Assembly: GCA_963715745.1 (NCBI GenBank)
Contig: OY970271.1
Span: 558,001 to 622,000, forward strand
Length of the DNA stretch: 64,000 bases
From: CAWGJF01 sp963715745
GTDB taxonomy: Bacteria > Bacteroidota > Ignavibacteria > Ignavibacteriales > Ignavibacteriaceae
Reading direction: 5' to 3'
The notes beneath the pieces were generated by a model, which saw only the letters and a program-made list of their open reading frames with translations, ran no database searches and was not told the origin of the DNA. A program made the position numbers and the translations under genes. Shown here in pieces: positions 56,649 through 64,000 of this stretch. The stretch's first letter is position 1; the number at the start of each line of letters is the position of its first letter.

Positions 56649-57368
56649 TTGAAAAAATCATTATCTAAAACAAAAGTAATAAAAAAAATCAGATTGTTGA
56701 TTATTGAAGATAACCGTCTTTTGCGCGATGGAATACTTTCAATCCTAAAACCTCAAAGGGATATTGTAGTAATAGCCGCATCCGGAGATGGGAAGGACAC
56801 TCTTGTAAAAATCAAGCTGTTAAAACCGAATGTGGTTCTTTTGGATTTAGGCTTAAGAAGTCAAAATAGTTTGCACGTAGTGGAAATAGTAAAAAAAGAT
56901 TTCCCCGAAGCAAAAATCATCGTTATGGATCTTGCCCCGGTGCAAGCGGATATTTTGCAGTATGTAAAAGCAGGTGCCAATGGTTTTATTCTAAAGGATG
57001 CATCACTAAATGATTTTTTAATCACGATACGAACAGTATCTGAAGGTGCAACCGTTCTTCCGCCATTGTTAGTTGATTCCCTGTTTTCACAGATTGTTGA
57101 TCATGCGGTAAGAGAAGGAAAATCCAAATTAAACAAAGCAGTTAAGATGACTAAACGTGAGCGTGAAGTTATTACCTTACTTGGTGAAGGAATGAGCAAC
57201 AAAGAGATCGCTCAAAAAATTCACGTTTCCACCTATACTGTTAAAAGCCATATTCATAATATTATGGAGAAACTTGCTTTGCATACACGTCTTGAAATTG
57301 CAAATTATTCTTATTCTAGCGAAACACTTAAAACAATTGCCAAAAGTATTTCAACAATTAATAATTAG
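56649..57368 (+). CDS. NarL/FixJ-type response regulator, orphan, copy 2
   Basis: 239 residues, close paralogue of the regulator at 55455. Receiver with E20/D21, D66 and K116, and the same Asp substitution (D94) at the Thr/Ser switch position; both share LLDLGLRSQNSL. LuxR helix-turn-helix KMTKREREVITLLGEGMSNK onward. TTG start at 56649 with AAGG eight bases upstream. No neighbouring kinase. May bind promoters in this region, including the shared 34-bp element (inference). Confidence 0.9.
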   Translation: MKKSLSKTKVIKKIRLLIIEDNRLLRDGILSILKPQRDIVVIAASGDGKDTLVKIKLLKPNVVLLDLGLRSQNSLHVVEIVKKDFPEAKIIVMDLAPVQADILQYVKAGANGFILKDASLNDFLITIRTVSEGATVLPPLLVDSLFSQIVDHAVREGKSKLNKAVKMTKREREVITLLGEGMSNKEIAQKIHVSTYTVKSHIHNIMEKLALHTRLEIANYSYSSETLKTIAKSISTINN

Positions 57369-57415
57369 ATTATCGTATTAAGTTTTGTGTTTAATAACTA
57401 CAAAAGGATTTATAA

Positions 57416-57601
57416 ATGTACCAGATAAATAATAAAGGAAATTGGATTGCTCTTAAAGAAAGAATCAGGCTGGCTTATCCAATTGTAACTGAAGCTGATT
57501 TAGAATTAAATGATGGCGATGAAGGTGACCTATTAGCCAGGTTACAGAAAAAATTTTCTAAGACTAAAAAAGAAATTATCAGGATTATTGATAAACTTTA
57601 A
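57416..57601 (+). CDS. CsbD-like small stress protein
   Basis: 61 residues, acidic and helical. NKGNWIALKERIRLAYPIVT, ELNDGDEGDLLARLQKKFS and KEIIRIID follow the CsbD pattern (GNWKQLKGK, then a D/E turn, then a C-terminal helix). CsbD proteins are general-stress proteins under alternative-sigma control in other bacteria. AAAGGA Shine-Dalgarno. It sits 47 bp after the second NarL-type regulator, possibly co-transcribed. Confidence 0.65.
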   Translation: MYQINNKGNWIALKERIRLAYPIVTEADLELNDGDEGDLLARLQKKFSKTKKEIIRIIDKL

Positions 57602-57933
57602 TGGATTTAACTCTTTTTGAATCTATCATTAATTTTTATAATGCTTTATAAATAAAAGTGCAAAACATTGCCAAGAGGTAATTAAAAAAATTGTATTTCC
57701 TTCTCGTTATTGCTGCTTTAATTCCAATTTATCAATCCAAAGGATTAATCCATTTTCTATCCAATTGATTCATTTTTTAACCCAATTACTTTCATATCTT
57801 TTTATTACAGTAAAAAGGACAAATAGAGTCCTATACACAAGCGACATTTTTGTTATGAATTCATAGGAAACAATGAAAGAAGTTGTTGATATGAAGGAGA
57901 AATCGAAATAATCAGTTATAGGTAAATATAAAG
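57602..57933. other. Intergenic leader region before a radical SAM gene
   Basis: About 330 bp. Holds shared promoter element B (57745-57770). A short leader ORF of 12 codons (57873-57911, ATG with upstream AGGA) ends 22 bp before the radical SAM start. No terminator or riboswitch was recognised. Confidence 0.5.
57745..57770 (+). promoter_or_regulatory. Shared promoter element, shortened copy B
   Basis: TTAATCCATTTTCTATCC followed directly by AATTGATT, lacking about eight of the spacer bases present in copies A, C and D. TACTTTCA, resembling a -7 box, follows ~19 bp after the TTG. Upstream of the second radical SAM gene. Confidence 0.45.
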
Positions 57934-59565
57934 TTGTTACAAAAAAGAACCAGATGTCTGTTAATACATCCAAAATTTTCACCTTACAGTTTTTGGAACT
58001 TTGTTGAAGTTAGTAAAATTGTTGGTGCAAAATATCTGGCGGCCCCGCTTGGTTTAATGACAGTTGCTGCATTGTTGCCGCAAGAATGGGAAATAAAATT
58101 AATTGATACAAATGTTGAGCCGCTTCTGGATGAACATTTCGATTGGGCAGATTTGGTTTTTACAGGGGGAATGCTGCCACAACAAATTGGCATACTTGAT
58201 ATAATTACTTTATCTCACCAAAGAAATAAACCAGTTGTAGTTGGCGGACCCGATCCGACATCTCAGCCATATCTATATAAGTCTGCTGATTACCTTGTGC
58301 TGGGTGAGGGTGAGGTTACAATCCCAATATTTTTGAATGACCTGGCGAATGGAAATAAGTGTGGTGAATACATAACGTCCGAATATGCAGATATGACTAA
58401 AGCGGTTGTGCCGAGATTTGACCTAATCAATTTTGACAATTACGTACATCTGAATATTCAATTTACCCGCGGTTGTCCTTTTAATTGTGAATTTTGTGAT
58501 ATTGTTGAATTGTATGGCAGAAAGCCGCGATCTAAAACCCCCGAACAAATGGTTAGAGAAATTCAAACTTTATATGACCTGAACTACAGAGGTCATATAG
58601 ATATTGTAGATGATAATTTTATCGGTAACAAGAAGCAGGTAAAAGAAACCTTACGAGCAATTAAAGTATGGTCTGCAAGAAATAATTATCCATTTTATTA
58701 TGGAACAGAAGCTTCAATTAATTTGGCAGATGATGATGAACTCCTGGAGTTGATGAGAGATGTTGATTTCCGACTTGTATTTACCGGTCTTGAAACTCCA
58801 GAGGATGAAGTATTAGAAAAGGTAAATAAAAAAATAAATATGAACAGATCAATTATTGAAGCAACAAAGAAAATCAGTTCATACGGAATGGTAGTTAATG
58901 CCGGCTTCATAATTGGCTTTGACAATGAGAATGGTCAAACAGCAAAAAGAATGGATGAGTTTATACAGGACACCGGAATATGTGTAGCAATGCTTGGACT
59001 AATGTATGCTTTACCTAACACAAAGTTAACGAGGAGATTGCAGCAAGAAGGAAGATTGTTTGAAGAGTTCTCGGTTTTCACCGATAATAATACACAAATT
59101 GACCAGGCTTCAAGTGGCTTAAACTTTATAACGTTGAGACCAAGGAAAGATATTCTAAGAGATTTTGTTGAGGTTATAAGTTATATATACAATCCCGAAC
59201 ATTACTATGAAAGAGTTATTACTACTTGTCTTAATCTGAAAGTAACTAATAAGTACAAACATAACTTTAAAAAGACTTTGAAGAATTTGAGATCCTTTTC
59301 TAGGATTCTTAGAAATGTTGGATTTAATAGAACAACAGGAAAGTTCTTTTGGAAAATGTTTTTTACTGTTCTTATCAAAAATCCAAAAGCAATTGAGTGG
59401 GGCGTAAGTCTCTCAGCAATGTTTATACATTTTTATAAACATTCAAATTTCGTTGTAGGTCTTACGAACCAGCAGATTGAATATATCGACAAATATGGAG
59501 AAGATGTTTACAATCAAAGCAGGATCAAAACGACTGAAACGAAAATTACCAATTATGCTAATTGA
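57934..59565 (+). CDS. B12-binding-domain radical SAM protein, copy 2
   Basis: 543 residues. Cobalamin-binding-like N-terminal domain, radical SAM cluster CPFNCEFC (C181, C185, C188), ADDDELLELM and PNTKLTRRLQQEGR typical of this group, and a long C-terminal helical region. More diverged from copies 1 and 3 than those are from each other, and longer at the C-terminus. TTG start with only a weak ribosome-binding site. Precedes copy 3 by 66 bp, so the two may be an operon. Confidence 0.85.
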   Translation: MLQKRTRCLLIHPKFSPYSFWNFVEVSKIVGAKYLAAPLGLMTVAALLPQEWEIKLIDTNVEPLLDEHFDWADLVFTGGMLPQQIGILDIITLSHQRNKPVVVGGPDPTSQPYLYKSADYLVLGEGEVTIPIFLNDLANGNKCGEYITSEYADMTKAVVPRFDLINFDNYVHLNIQFTRGCPFNCEFCDIVELYGRKPRSKTPEQMVREIQTLYDLNYRGHIDIVDDNFIGNKKQVKETLRAIKVWSARNNYPFYYGTEASINLADDDELLELMRDVDFRLVFTGLETPEDEVLEKVNKKINMNRSIIEATKKISSYGMVVNAGFIIGFDNENGQTAKRMDEFIQDTGICVAMLGLMYALPNTKLTRRLQQEGRLFEEFSVFTDNNTQIDQASSGLNFITLRPRKDILRDFVEVISYIYNPEHYYERVITTCLNLKVTNKYKHNFKKTLKNLRSFSRILRNVGFNRTTGKFFWKMFFTVLIKNPKAIEWGVSLSAMFIHFYKHSNFVVGLTNQQIEYIDKYGEDVYNQSRIKTTETKITNYAN

Positions 59566-59631
59566 TGTTTCTGAAAGTTAGTAACTGATACGATTAGCTC
59601 ATCTACGATTATTTTATAGGATGTTAAATCA

Positions 59632-61119
59632 ATGGAAAAAATGAATATACTTTTAGTTTACCCAATATATCCGGATACCTTCTGGAGCTTTAAGCATGCT
59701 TTAAAATTTGTTTCAAAGAAAGCTAGTTTTCCACCCTTAGGGTTGCTTACTGTTGCTGCAATGCTTCCCAATGATTGGAATAAAAAACTAATTGACATGA
59801 ATGCTAATGCATTAATGGACGATGATATTTTATGGGCTGATTATGTTTTTATTAGTGCAATGTCAATTCAAAGTGAATCTGTTAATGATGTAATACAAAG
59901 ATGCAGAAGTCTGAACACAAAAATTGTAGCTGGCGGGCCACTGTTTACGAGCAGTTCAGAACTTTACGAAAATGTTGACCATTTGATTCTTAATGAAGCT
60001 GAAATTACTCTCCCGCAATTTTTAAGTGATCTGAAAGAAGGAAAGCCAAAACAAAAATATACTTCCGAAGATTGGGCAGATATTACGACTACACCATTGC
60101 CTCTCTGGGATATCGTACCTATGAATAATTATACTTCTATGAATATTCAATATTCACGTGGCTGCCCTTATGACTGCGACTTCTGTGATATAACTGTTCT
60201 TTATGGAAGAAAACCACGCACAAAAACTAAAGAACAAGTAATTGCTGAATTAGACATATTATATTTTACAGGGTGGCGTGGGCCTGTTTTTTTTGTTGAT
60301 GACAATTTCATTGGTAATAAAGCAAAACTAAAAAGAGAAATCCTTCCTGCAATAGCTGATTGGATGAAGAAAAGGAAAAATCCTTTTTATCTGAACACTG
60401 AAGTATCAATTAATCTTGCGGATGATGAACAACTGATGCACTTAATGGCGAAGGCAGGATTTGAAGCTGTGTTTATCGGAATTGAATCACCGAATGACGA
60501 AAGCCTCATTGAGTGTAATAAATCTCAGAACAGGAATCGTGACCTGATCTCAAGTGTAAAGAAAATACAGCAGGCAGGTTTGGAAGTTCAGGGTGGATTT
60601 ATTGTCGGGTTTGATAATGACCCGCCTTCAATTTTTGAAAAGCTTGCCAACTTTATCCAGGAAAGCGGGATAGTTACGGCAATGGTTGGTTTGTTAAACG
60701 CGCCTAAAGGAACAAAGCTTCAGAAAAGATTAGAGAACGAAGGAAGAATGCTGAAAGATTTTACAGGCAACAACACCGACTTCTCAATTAATTTTATCCC
60801 AAAGATGGACTCAGAAACACTTCTAGAAGGATATCAAAAAATCCTGGATAAAATCTATTCACCAAAATATTATTATGAACGTGTTATGCGGTTTATGAAA
60901 GAGTTTGAACCAAAGAAGAAAAAAGTATTTCATTTTAATCCAAATTATATTCTTGCGTTGTTCAGGTCAATATTTAAACTGGGCGTTATAGGTGAGGAAA
61001 GAATTTACTACTGGAAATTATTTTTTTGGTCGCTCGTTAAAAAACCGGAGCTATTTTCTTTAGCAATCCTGTTTACTATATACGGTTTTCATTTTAGAAG
61101 AATATCAAATGGAGTTTAA
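59632..61119 (+). CDS. B12-binding-domain radical SAM protein, copy 3
   Basis: 495 residues. N-terminal B12-binding-like domain (LLVYPIYPDTFWSF), cluster CPYDCDFC (C178, C182, C185), VVDDNF-like FFVDDNFIGN, and a DUF4070-type C-terminus with a hydrophobic end. Clearly paralogous to the gene at 48887 along its whole length. The DxHxxG cobalamin motif is not present. AGGAT precedes the ATG. Substrate unknown; the hydrophobic tail suggests membrane lipids or isoprenoids as one possibility. Confidence 0.85.
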   Translation: MEKMNILLVYPIYPDTFWSFKHALKFVSKKASFPPLGLLTVAAMLPNDWNKKLIDMNANALMDDDILWADYVFISAMSIQSESVNDVIQRCRSLNTKIVAGGPLFTSSSELYENVDHLILNEAEITLPQFLSDLKEGKPKQKYTSEDWADITTTPLPLWDIVPMNNYTSMNIQYSRGCPYDCDFCDITVLYGRKPRTKTKEQVIAELDILYFTGWRGPVFFVDDNFIGNKAKLKREILPAIADWMKKRKNPFYLNTEVSINLADDEQLMHLMAKAGFEAVFIGIESPNDESLIECNKSQNRNRDLISSVKKIQQAGLEVQGGFIVGFDNDPPSIFEKLANFIQESGIVTAMVGLLNAPKGTKLQKRLENEGRMLKDFTGNNTDFSINFIPKMDSETLLEGYQKILDKIYSPKYYYERVMRFMKEFEPKKKKVFHFNPNYILALFRSIFKLGVIGEERIYYWKLFFWSLVKKPELFSLAILFTIYGFHFRRISNGV

Positions 61120-61213
61120 TTGAATTTAACATTTTGGGTTTATACCACTATTATTAGTCTTTTCGTAATGATGTTGTTTTTATAATAGGATAACTGAACA
61201 AGGAGGCTCCTAA

Positions 61214-61432
61214 ATGGAAAAACAAAAAGTAATAGTTGGGGAATTTGAAGACGAGCTGTACGCTGAAATTGCCAGAAGAGATCTTGAAGCCGCAGGGATT
61301 AGCGCAAACATATTAAAAGATAGAAGTAACGTGTTTGTACTATTCTCAGAAAAGGATAAAGCAGTACGGCTTGTAATTTCCGGCACACAAATAGAAAAAG
61401 CTAAAAGAATACTGGAGAGAAAATTTTATTAA
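61214..61432 (+). CDS. DUF2007 family small protein
   Basis: 72 residues. VGEFEDELYAEIARRDLEAA, the GI-x-A-x-I strand and ISGTQIEKAKRILE match the ferredoxin-like DUF2007 fold (putative signal-transducing protein, PF09413). Cytoplasmic. Excellent Shine-Dalgarno (AAGGAGG) ahead of the ATG. Follows the radical SAM gene by 94 bp. Function of the family is not known. Confidence 0.75.
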   Translation: MEKQKVIVGEFEDELYAEIARRDLEAAGISANILKDRSNVFVLFSEKDKAVRLVISGTQIEKAKRILERKFY

Positions 61433-61598
61433 TTAATTTAGAACAAATGCTACTATTATAAGAATAAGAAATATCCTGTTAACCCAACTAAGTGAGAACC
61501 GCTAAGTAATGTTAGCAAGTAAATCAGAAGGATATTCAAAAAAATTAACCTGATCATTACCTGACAATGTAATTTGCCCGGAGAAACTGAAGCTGTAT

Positions 61599-62066
61599 TT
61601 GAAATTTAACGACTTTATTGAGAATCTTGGGAAAGTTGCAACTTTGATCAACTCAATACTAGCAGATGAATATTTACTTTATTCCAAAACTAGATATGCA
61701 CTTCGCGACATAAATAAAATTAATAGTAACGGATCAGTTAAATTATTTAAAAGTCAGTTAAAGATGATGGATACTATAATAAATAGTACTTCTGATCGAG
61801 TCAAATTATTGGGGCGTTCTTTTCCGGTTTCTCTTCACAACTTTTTAAAAGAGGTGTCTTTAAGTAAACCGAATGGGCATTCCGGTGATCAGGATTATAT
61901 CATTAAATCACTACTAAAAGATCATGAAATCCTCATTAATCTTTTGATTAAGGATATTATAACAATTCGCGAAATTCATAAGGATTCCGATACCTCATAT
62001 TTTTTATTGGGAATATTGGAGAAGCATAAAATAATGTCGGGGATATTAAGAAGTCATTTAAATTGA
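61599..62066 (+). CDS. Dps-like four-helix protein lacking ferroxidase ligands
   Basis: 155 residues. LINSILADEYLLYSKTRYAL, then DTIINSTSDRVKLLGRSFP and SLHNFLKEVSL, follow the Dps helices. By eye the ferroxidase residues are replaced: the HWN position reads ALRD, the H-x-x-x-D pair reads V-x-x-x-K, and D-x-x-x-E reads N-x-x-x-D. So it should not oxidise iron as a normal Dps does, and a DNA-binding or structural role is possible. TTG start without a strong ribosome-binding site. Confidence 0.65.
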   Translation: MKFNDFIENLGKVATLINSILADEYLLYSKTRYALRDINKINSNGSVKLFKSQLKMMDTIINSTSDRVKLLGRSFPVSLHNFLKEVSLSKPNGHSGDQDYIIKSLLKDHEILINLLIKDIITIREIHKDSDTSYFLLGILEKHKIMSGILRSHLN

Positions 62067-62182
62067 CTTACTTCTAAACAATATCAATTCATCATTACCT
62101 GAATCAGATAGTTAATTAATCAAATAAAATTTTATTTTCGTGAAAATCCCGGATTATCTCTGATGATAATCCTGCTTAAGAA

Positions 62183-62216
62183 CTAACCCTTTTTTCATCC
62201 CTTTGGACTATTGATC
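62183..62216 (+). promoter_or_regulatory. Shared 34-bp promoter element, copy C
   Basis: CTAACCCTTTTTTCATCC, 9 bases, ATTGATC. TATATCATT follows about 18 bp after the TTG. The only structure downstream is the hairpin at 62265-62310, so it may drive a small RNA. Confidence 0.6.
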
Positions 62217-62242
62217 TGTGAGACATTTCTCTATATCATTAC

Positions 62243-62310
62243 AATGCATCGTATCTCTCTCCCTCCCAGTTGTAAACTTCATTTTCAATAATTTACAACT
62301 GGGATTTTTT
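62243..62310 (+). ncRNA. Candidate small RNA
   Basis: Predicted to start a few bases after the -7-like box of element C and to end at a 12-bp hairpin (CCCAGTTGTAAA 62265-62276 with TTTACAACTGGG 62292-62303) and T tract. The unpaired 5' part holds CTCTCTCCCT, complementary to Shine-Dalgarno sequences. It could instead be the terminator of the Dps-like gene ~200 bp upstream. Confidence 0.4.
62265..62310 (+). terminator. Rho-independent terminator
   Basis: 12-bp perfect stem (62265-62276 with 62292-62303), loop of about 15 bases, followed by ATTTTTT. Confidence 0.85.
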
Positions 62311-62437
62311 AAATATTGGCAAATTACCAAAAGAGTTTTAGTTATATAAAAAATGAAATGGTGTAACATCAATTTTTCACTTCTATTGCAATTTATATTT
62401 CATCTTAATTAATTTCCGATAAAATCACTTAAAAGGG

Positions 62438-62471
62438 TTAATCCCTTTTTCATCCCTTCGTCCGATTGATT
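62438..62471 (+). promoter_or_regulatory. Shared 34-bp promoter element, copy D
   Basis: TTAATCCCTTTTTCATCC, 9 bases, ATTGATT. TAACTTTA, close to the Bacteroidota TAnnTTTG box, follows 20 bp after the TTG. Upstream of the YtxH-like gene by 79 bp. Confidence 0.65.
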
Positions 62472-62550
62472 CAATTTACAACCTTAGTTAACTTTATCAC
62501 AAAAATAGAATCAATTGAGAAATTGAAAAATTAAATGAAAGGAATTTATT

Positions 62551-62958
62551 ATGTCAAGCGTTAAAGGTTTTCTTATCGGTTTTTTAGCCGGCGGTACTGT
62601 CGGGGCAATAGTTGCATTATTAACTACTCCTAAAAGCGGTAGAGAACTCATAGGAGATATGAAGCAAAAGTCCGGGGAATATTTAGATGAAGCTGATAAA
62701 TATATTACAGAGACGAAAAAGAAAGCCGGTGAAATGTTCAATGAAGGCAAAAGAAAATACACAATGATAATGAATGATGTAAAATCAAAACCTGCGGAGA
62801 TTTTAAATGGTACTGAACGGGTATACAATGATGCAAAAGTGAAAACAAAAGAAGTCTTAAATTCCGGGAAAGAAAAATTTGAATTAGAAACTGAGAGATT
62901 GAAGTCTTCAGTAGAAGCCGGCATAGAGACTTACAAAGAAAAAGCTAAGAATATATAA
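62551..62958 (+). CDS. YtxH-domain protein
   Basis: 135 residues. GFLIGFLAGGTVGAIVALLT is a Gly-rich hydrophobic helix, followed by TPKSGRELIGDMKQKSGEY, the YtxH signature, and a long Lys/Glu-rich helical tail. YtxH proteins are induced by general stress in other bacteria and sit at the inner membrane. AAAGGA ribosome-binding site; preceded by shared element D. The DUF948-like gene follows after 9 bp. Confidence 0.85.
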   Translation: MSSVKGFLIGFLAGGTVGAIVALLTTPKSGRELIGDMKQKSGEYLDEADKYITETKKKAGEMFNEGKRKYTMIMNDVKSKPAEILNGTERVYNDAKVKTKEVLNSGKEKFELETERLKSSVEAGIETYKEKAKNI

Positions 62959-62967
62959 TTCATCAAA

Positions 62968-63375
62968 ATGAATACAATAGAAATATTAACCATTTTATTG
63001 CTTATATCAGCATCCGCTCTTTGTATTGTTCTGATCTACTATATTTATCGGATTGTTAAATCAGTGCATTCCATTAGTGCAGACATAAAGGGACTATCGT
63101 ACAAACTTAACCCGCTTATAGAATCAACTTTTGTGCTTTCAGAAAAACTAACTCACATTACTAATGAAGCTGAATCTCAGCTTCAAATATCAAAATCAAT
63201 AGTTTGCGACATCAGAGATCGTGCTGATAAAATATTAAAAGTAGAAACAAAAATTCGAAATGGTATTTCAGACGCTGCAGCTCCTTTGCTAAAAAATTTT
63301 CAAGCAATAAGTAAAGGCATTAGCTCATTCTGGAAGACCTTAAAAAAAAATAGAAGAAATAATTTAGCTGAATAA
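62968..63375 (+). CDS. DUF948-like membrane protein
   Basis: 135 residues with one N-terminal transmembrane helix (about 5-26, ILLLISASALCIVLIYYIY split over it) followed by a coiled-coil-prone cytoplasmic tail (SVHSISADIKGLSYKLNPL onward) and a basic end. This resembles DUF948 proteins, which often accompany YtxH genes, as here. Very likely co-transcribed with the YtxH gene, and perhaps its partner. Confidence 0.65.
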   Translation: MNTIEILTILLLISASALCIVLIYYIYRIVKSVHSISADIKGLSYKLNPLIESTFVLSEKLTHITNEAESQLQISKSIVCDIRDRADKILKVETKIRNGISDAAAPLLKNFQAISKGISSFWKTLKKNRRNNLAE

Positions 63376-63442
63376 AAAAGATTAAAATAAGGTTGCTTAA
63401 TAAAGCAAGCAATCCCGAACTAAATAAAAAAGGAGTTACACT

Positions 63443-63973
63443 ATGCGTTATTATTTTGTATTAATTTTAGCATTATGCTTGTCGGGAATTTCGAACACTA
63501 TCGATGCACAAGTAATTGTAAGCAACTTGGAAAGCCAGCCAATATGGGGACCTACAGGTTATGACTACGTTGAAAATTATTACCTGCCGGACATAGATGC
63601 ATATTACAATGTTCCTCAACATCGTTATTACTATTATGATAACGGGGGTTGGCGGAACAATTCAATTTTGCCATTAAGTTTAATTAAATATGACTACTAC
63701 AATTCTTATAAAGTTGTAGTCAATGAGAAAGAACCATGGCGGGATCATAAAATCTACAAAGAAAAATACTACACATATAAAGAGCGTCATGATCAGCAGC
63801 TAATCCGCGATAGCAGAGATGAGAAATATTTTGTGATAAAAAAACATCCTCAGCATCAGAATTGGCTAAAACAGCAAAACCATGACAACGGTAAACACAA
63901 AGGCTGGTATAAAGAAAATGAAGATAAGAAAAGTCAATCGGACATTAAACAAAAAAACAAGGATAAAAAATAA
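63443..63973 (+). CDS. Tyr-rich secreted protein of unknown function
   Basis: 176 residues with signal peptide ending near IDAQ (residue 23). The mature protein is strongly Tyr-rich and charged (DIDAYYNVPQHRYYYYDNGG), with a Lys/Asp/Gln-rich C-terminus and no membrane helix. Probably periplasmic or surface-exposed; no family was recognised. AAAGGAG ribosome-binding site. The gene ends 27 bp before the window edge. Confidence 0.65.
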   Translation: MRYYFVLILALCLSGISNTIDAQVIVSNLESQPIWGPTGYDYVENYYLPDIDAYYNVPQHRYYYYDNGGWRNNSILPLSLIKYDYYNSYKVVVNEKEPWRDHKIYKEKYYTYKERHDQQLIRDSRDEKYFVIKKHPQHQNWLKQQNHDNGKHKGWYKENEDKKSQSDIKQKNKDKK

Positions 63974-64000
63974 TTTAAATTTATGAGGTACAGTAACAAA

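Larger units (their letters stand above)
62067..62550. other. Intergenic region with two shared elements and a possible small RNA
   Basis: 484 bp. Contains element C (62183-62216), a terminator-like hairpin (62265-62310), then element D (62438-62471) and the YtxH-like gene's ribosome-binding site. No ORF of note. Confidence 0.6.

Noticed and set aside
57602..57933. Cobalamin riboswitch before the radical SAM gene
   Set aside because: The B12-box consensus was not found and no suitable fold was seen.

Overview
The window looks like a chromosomal segment from a low-GC, Gram-negative member of the Ignavibacteria (Ignavibacteriota, in the Bacteroidota/Chlorobi group). Four secreted proteins end in a type IX secretion (T9SS) sorting domain with the NYPNPFNPTT signature common in that class. 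There is also a TonB-dependent receptor with a carboxypeptidase-like N-terminal domain, a short Bacteroidota-style RpoD without region 1.1, several DPP-IV or M61 type peptidases, and frequent TTG/GTG starts. No rRNA, tRNA, prophage, transposase or CRISPR was seen.

Layout. 0-3.5 kb: a secreted GH13 enzyme, an AmpG-like transporter and a lipoprotein. 3.5-4.3 kb: non-coding, with palindromic repeats and a regular 21-bp tandem array. 4.3-8.2 kb: etfB-etfA-acyl-CoA dehydrogenase operon. 8.4-11.7 kb: gatE-gatD, the archaeal-type Glu-tRNA(Gln) amidotransferase, flanked by palindromic repeats. 11.8-22.9 kb: DPP-IV peptidase, haem-binding protein, saccharopine dehydrogenase-like enzyme, NDH-2, a membrane class III cyclase, and an MFS gene whose 3' end is altered by a repeat. 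23-30 kb: a 38-codon membrane peptide, two glycosyltransferase-like proteins, esterase, DinB, DUF1684 and a beta-helix T9SS protein. 30-37 kb: a trehalose locus (AraC regulator, trehalase, MFS permease, divergent TonB receptor). 37-48 kb: a frameshifted aldo/keto reductase, EamA transporter, two T9SS proteins, AraC regulator, M61 peptidase and cytochrome c.

48-64 kb is rich in regulators and stress-type proteins: TMEM175-like channel, three B12-binding radical SAM proteins, an OmpR-type two-component pair, RhlE, RpoD, two orphan NarL-type regulators that both lack the receiver Thr/Ser, a Met-rich exported protein, CsbD-like, DUF2007, a Dps-like protein without recognisable ferroxidase ligands, YtxH-like and DUF948-like proteins, and a Tyr-rich secreted protein. 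Three copies of a 34-bp element with fixed internal spacing, plus one shortened copy, lie upstream of genes here. Each is followed about 20 bp later by a sequence resembling the Bacteroidota -7 promoter box. I infer a shared regulon. One copy precedes a terminator with no ORF between, so a small RNA is possible there. This region and the gatED pair are the main points of interest.
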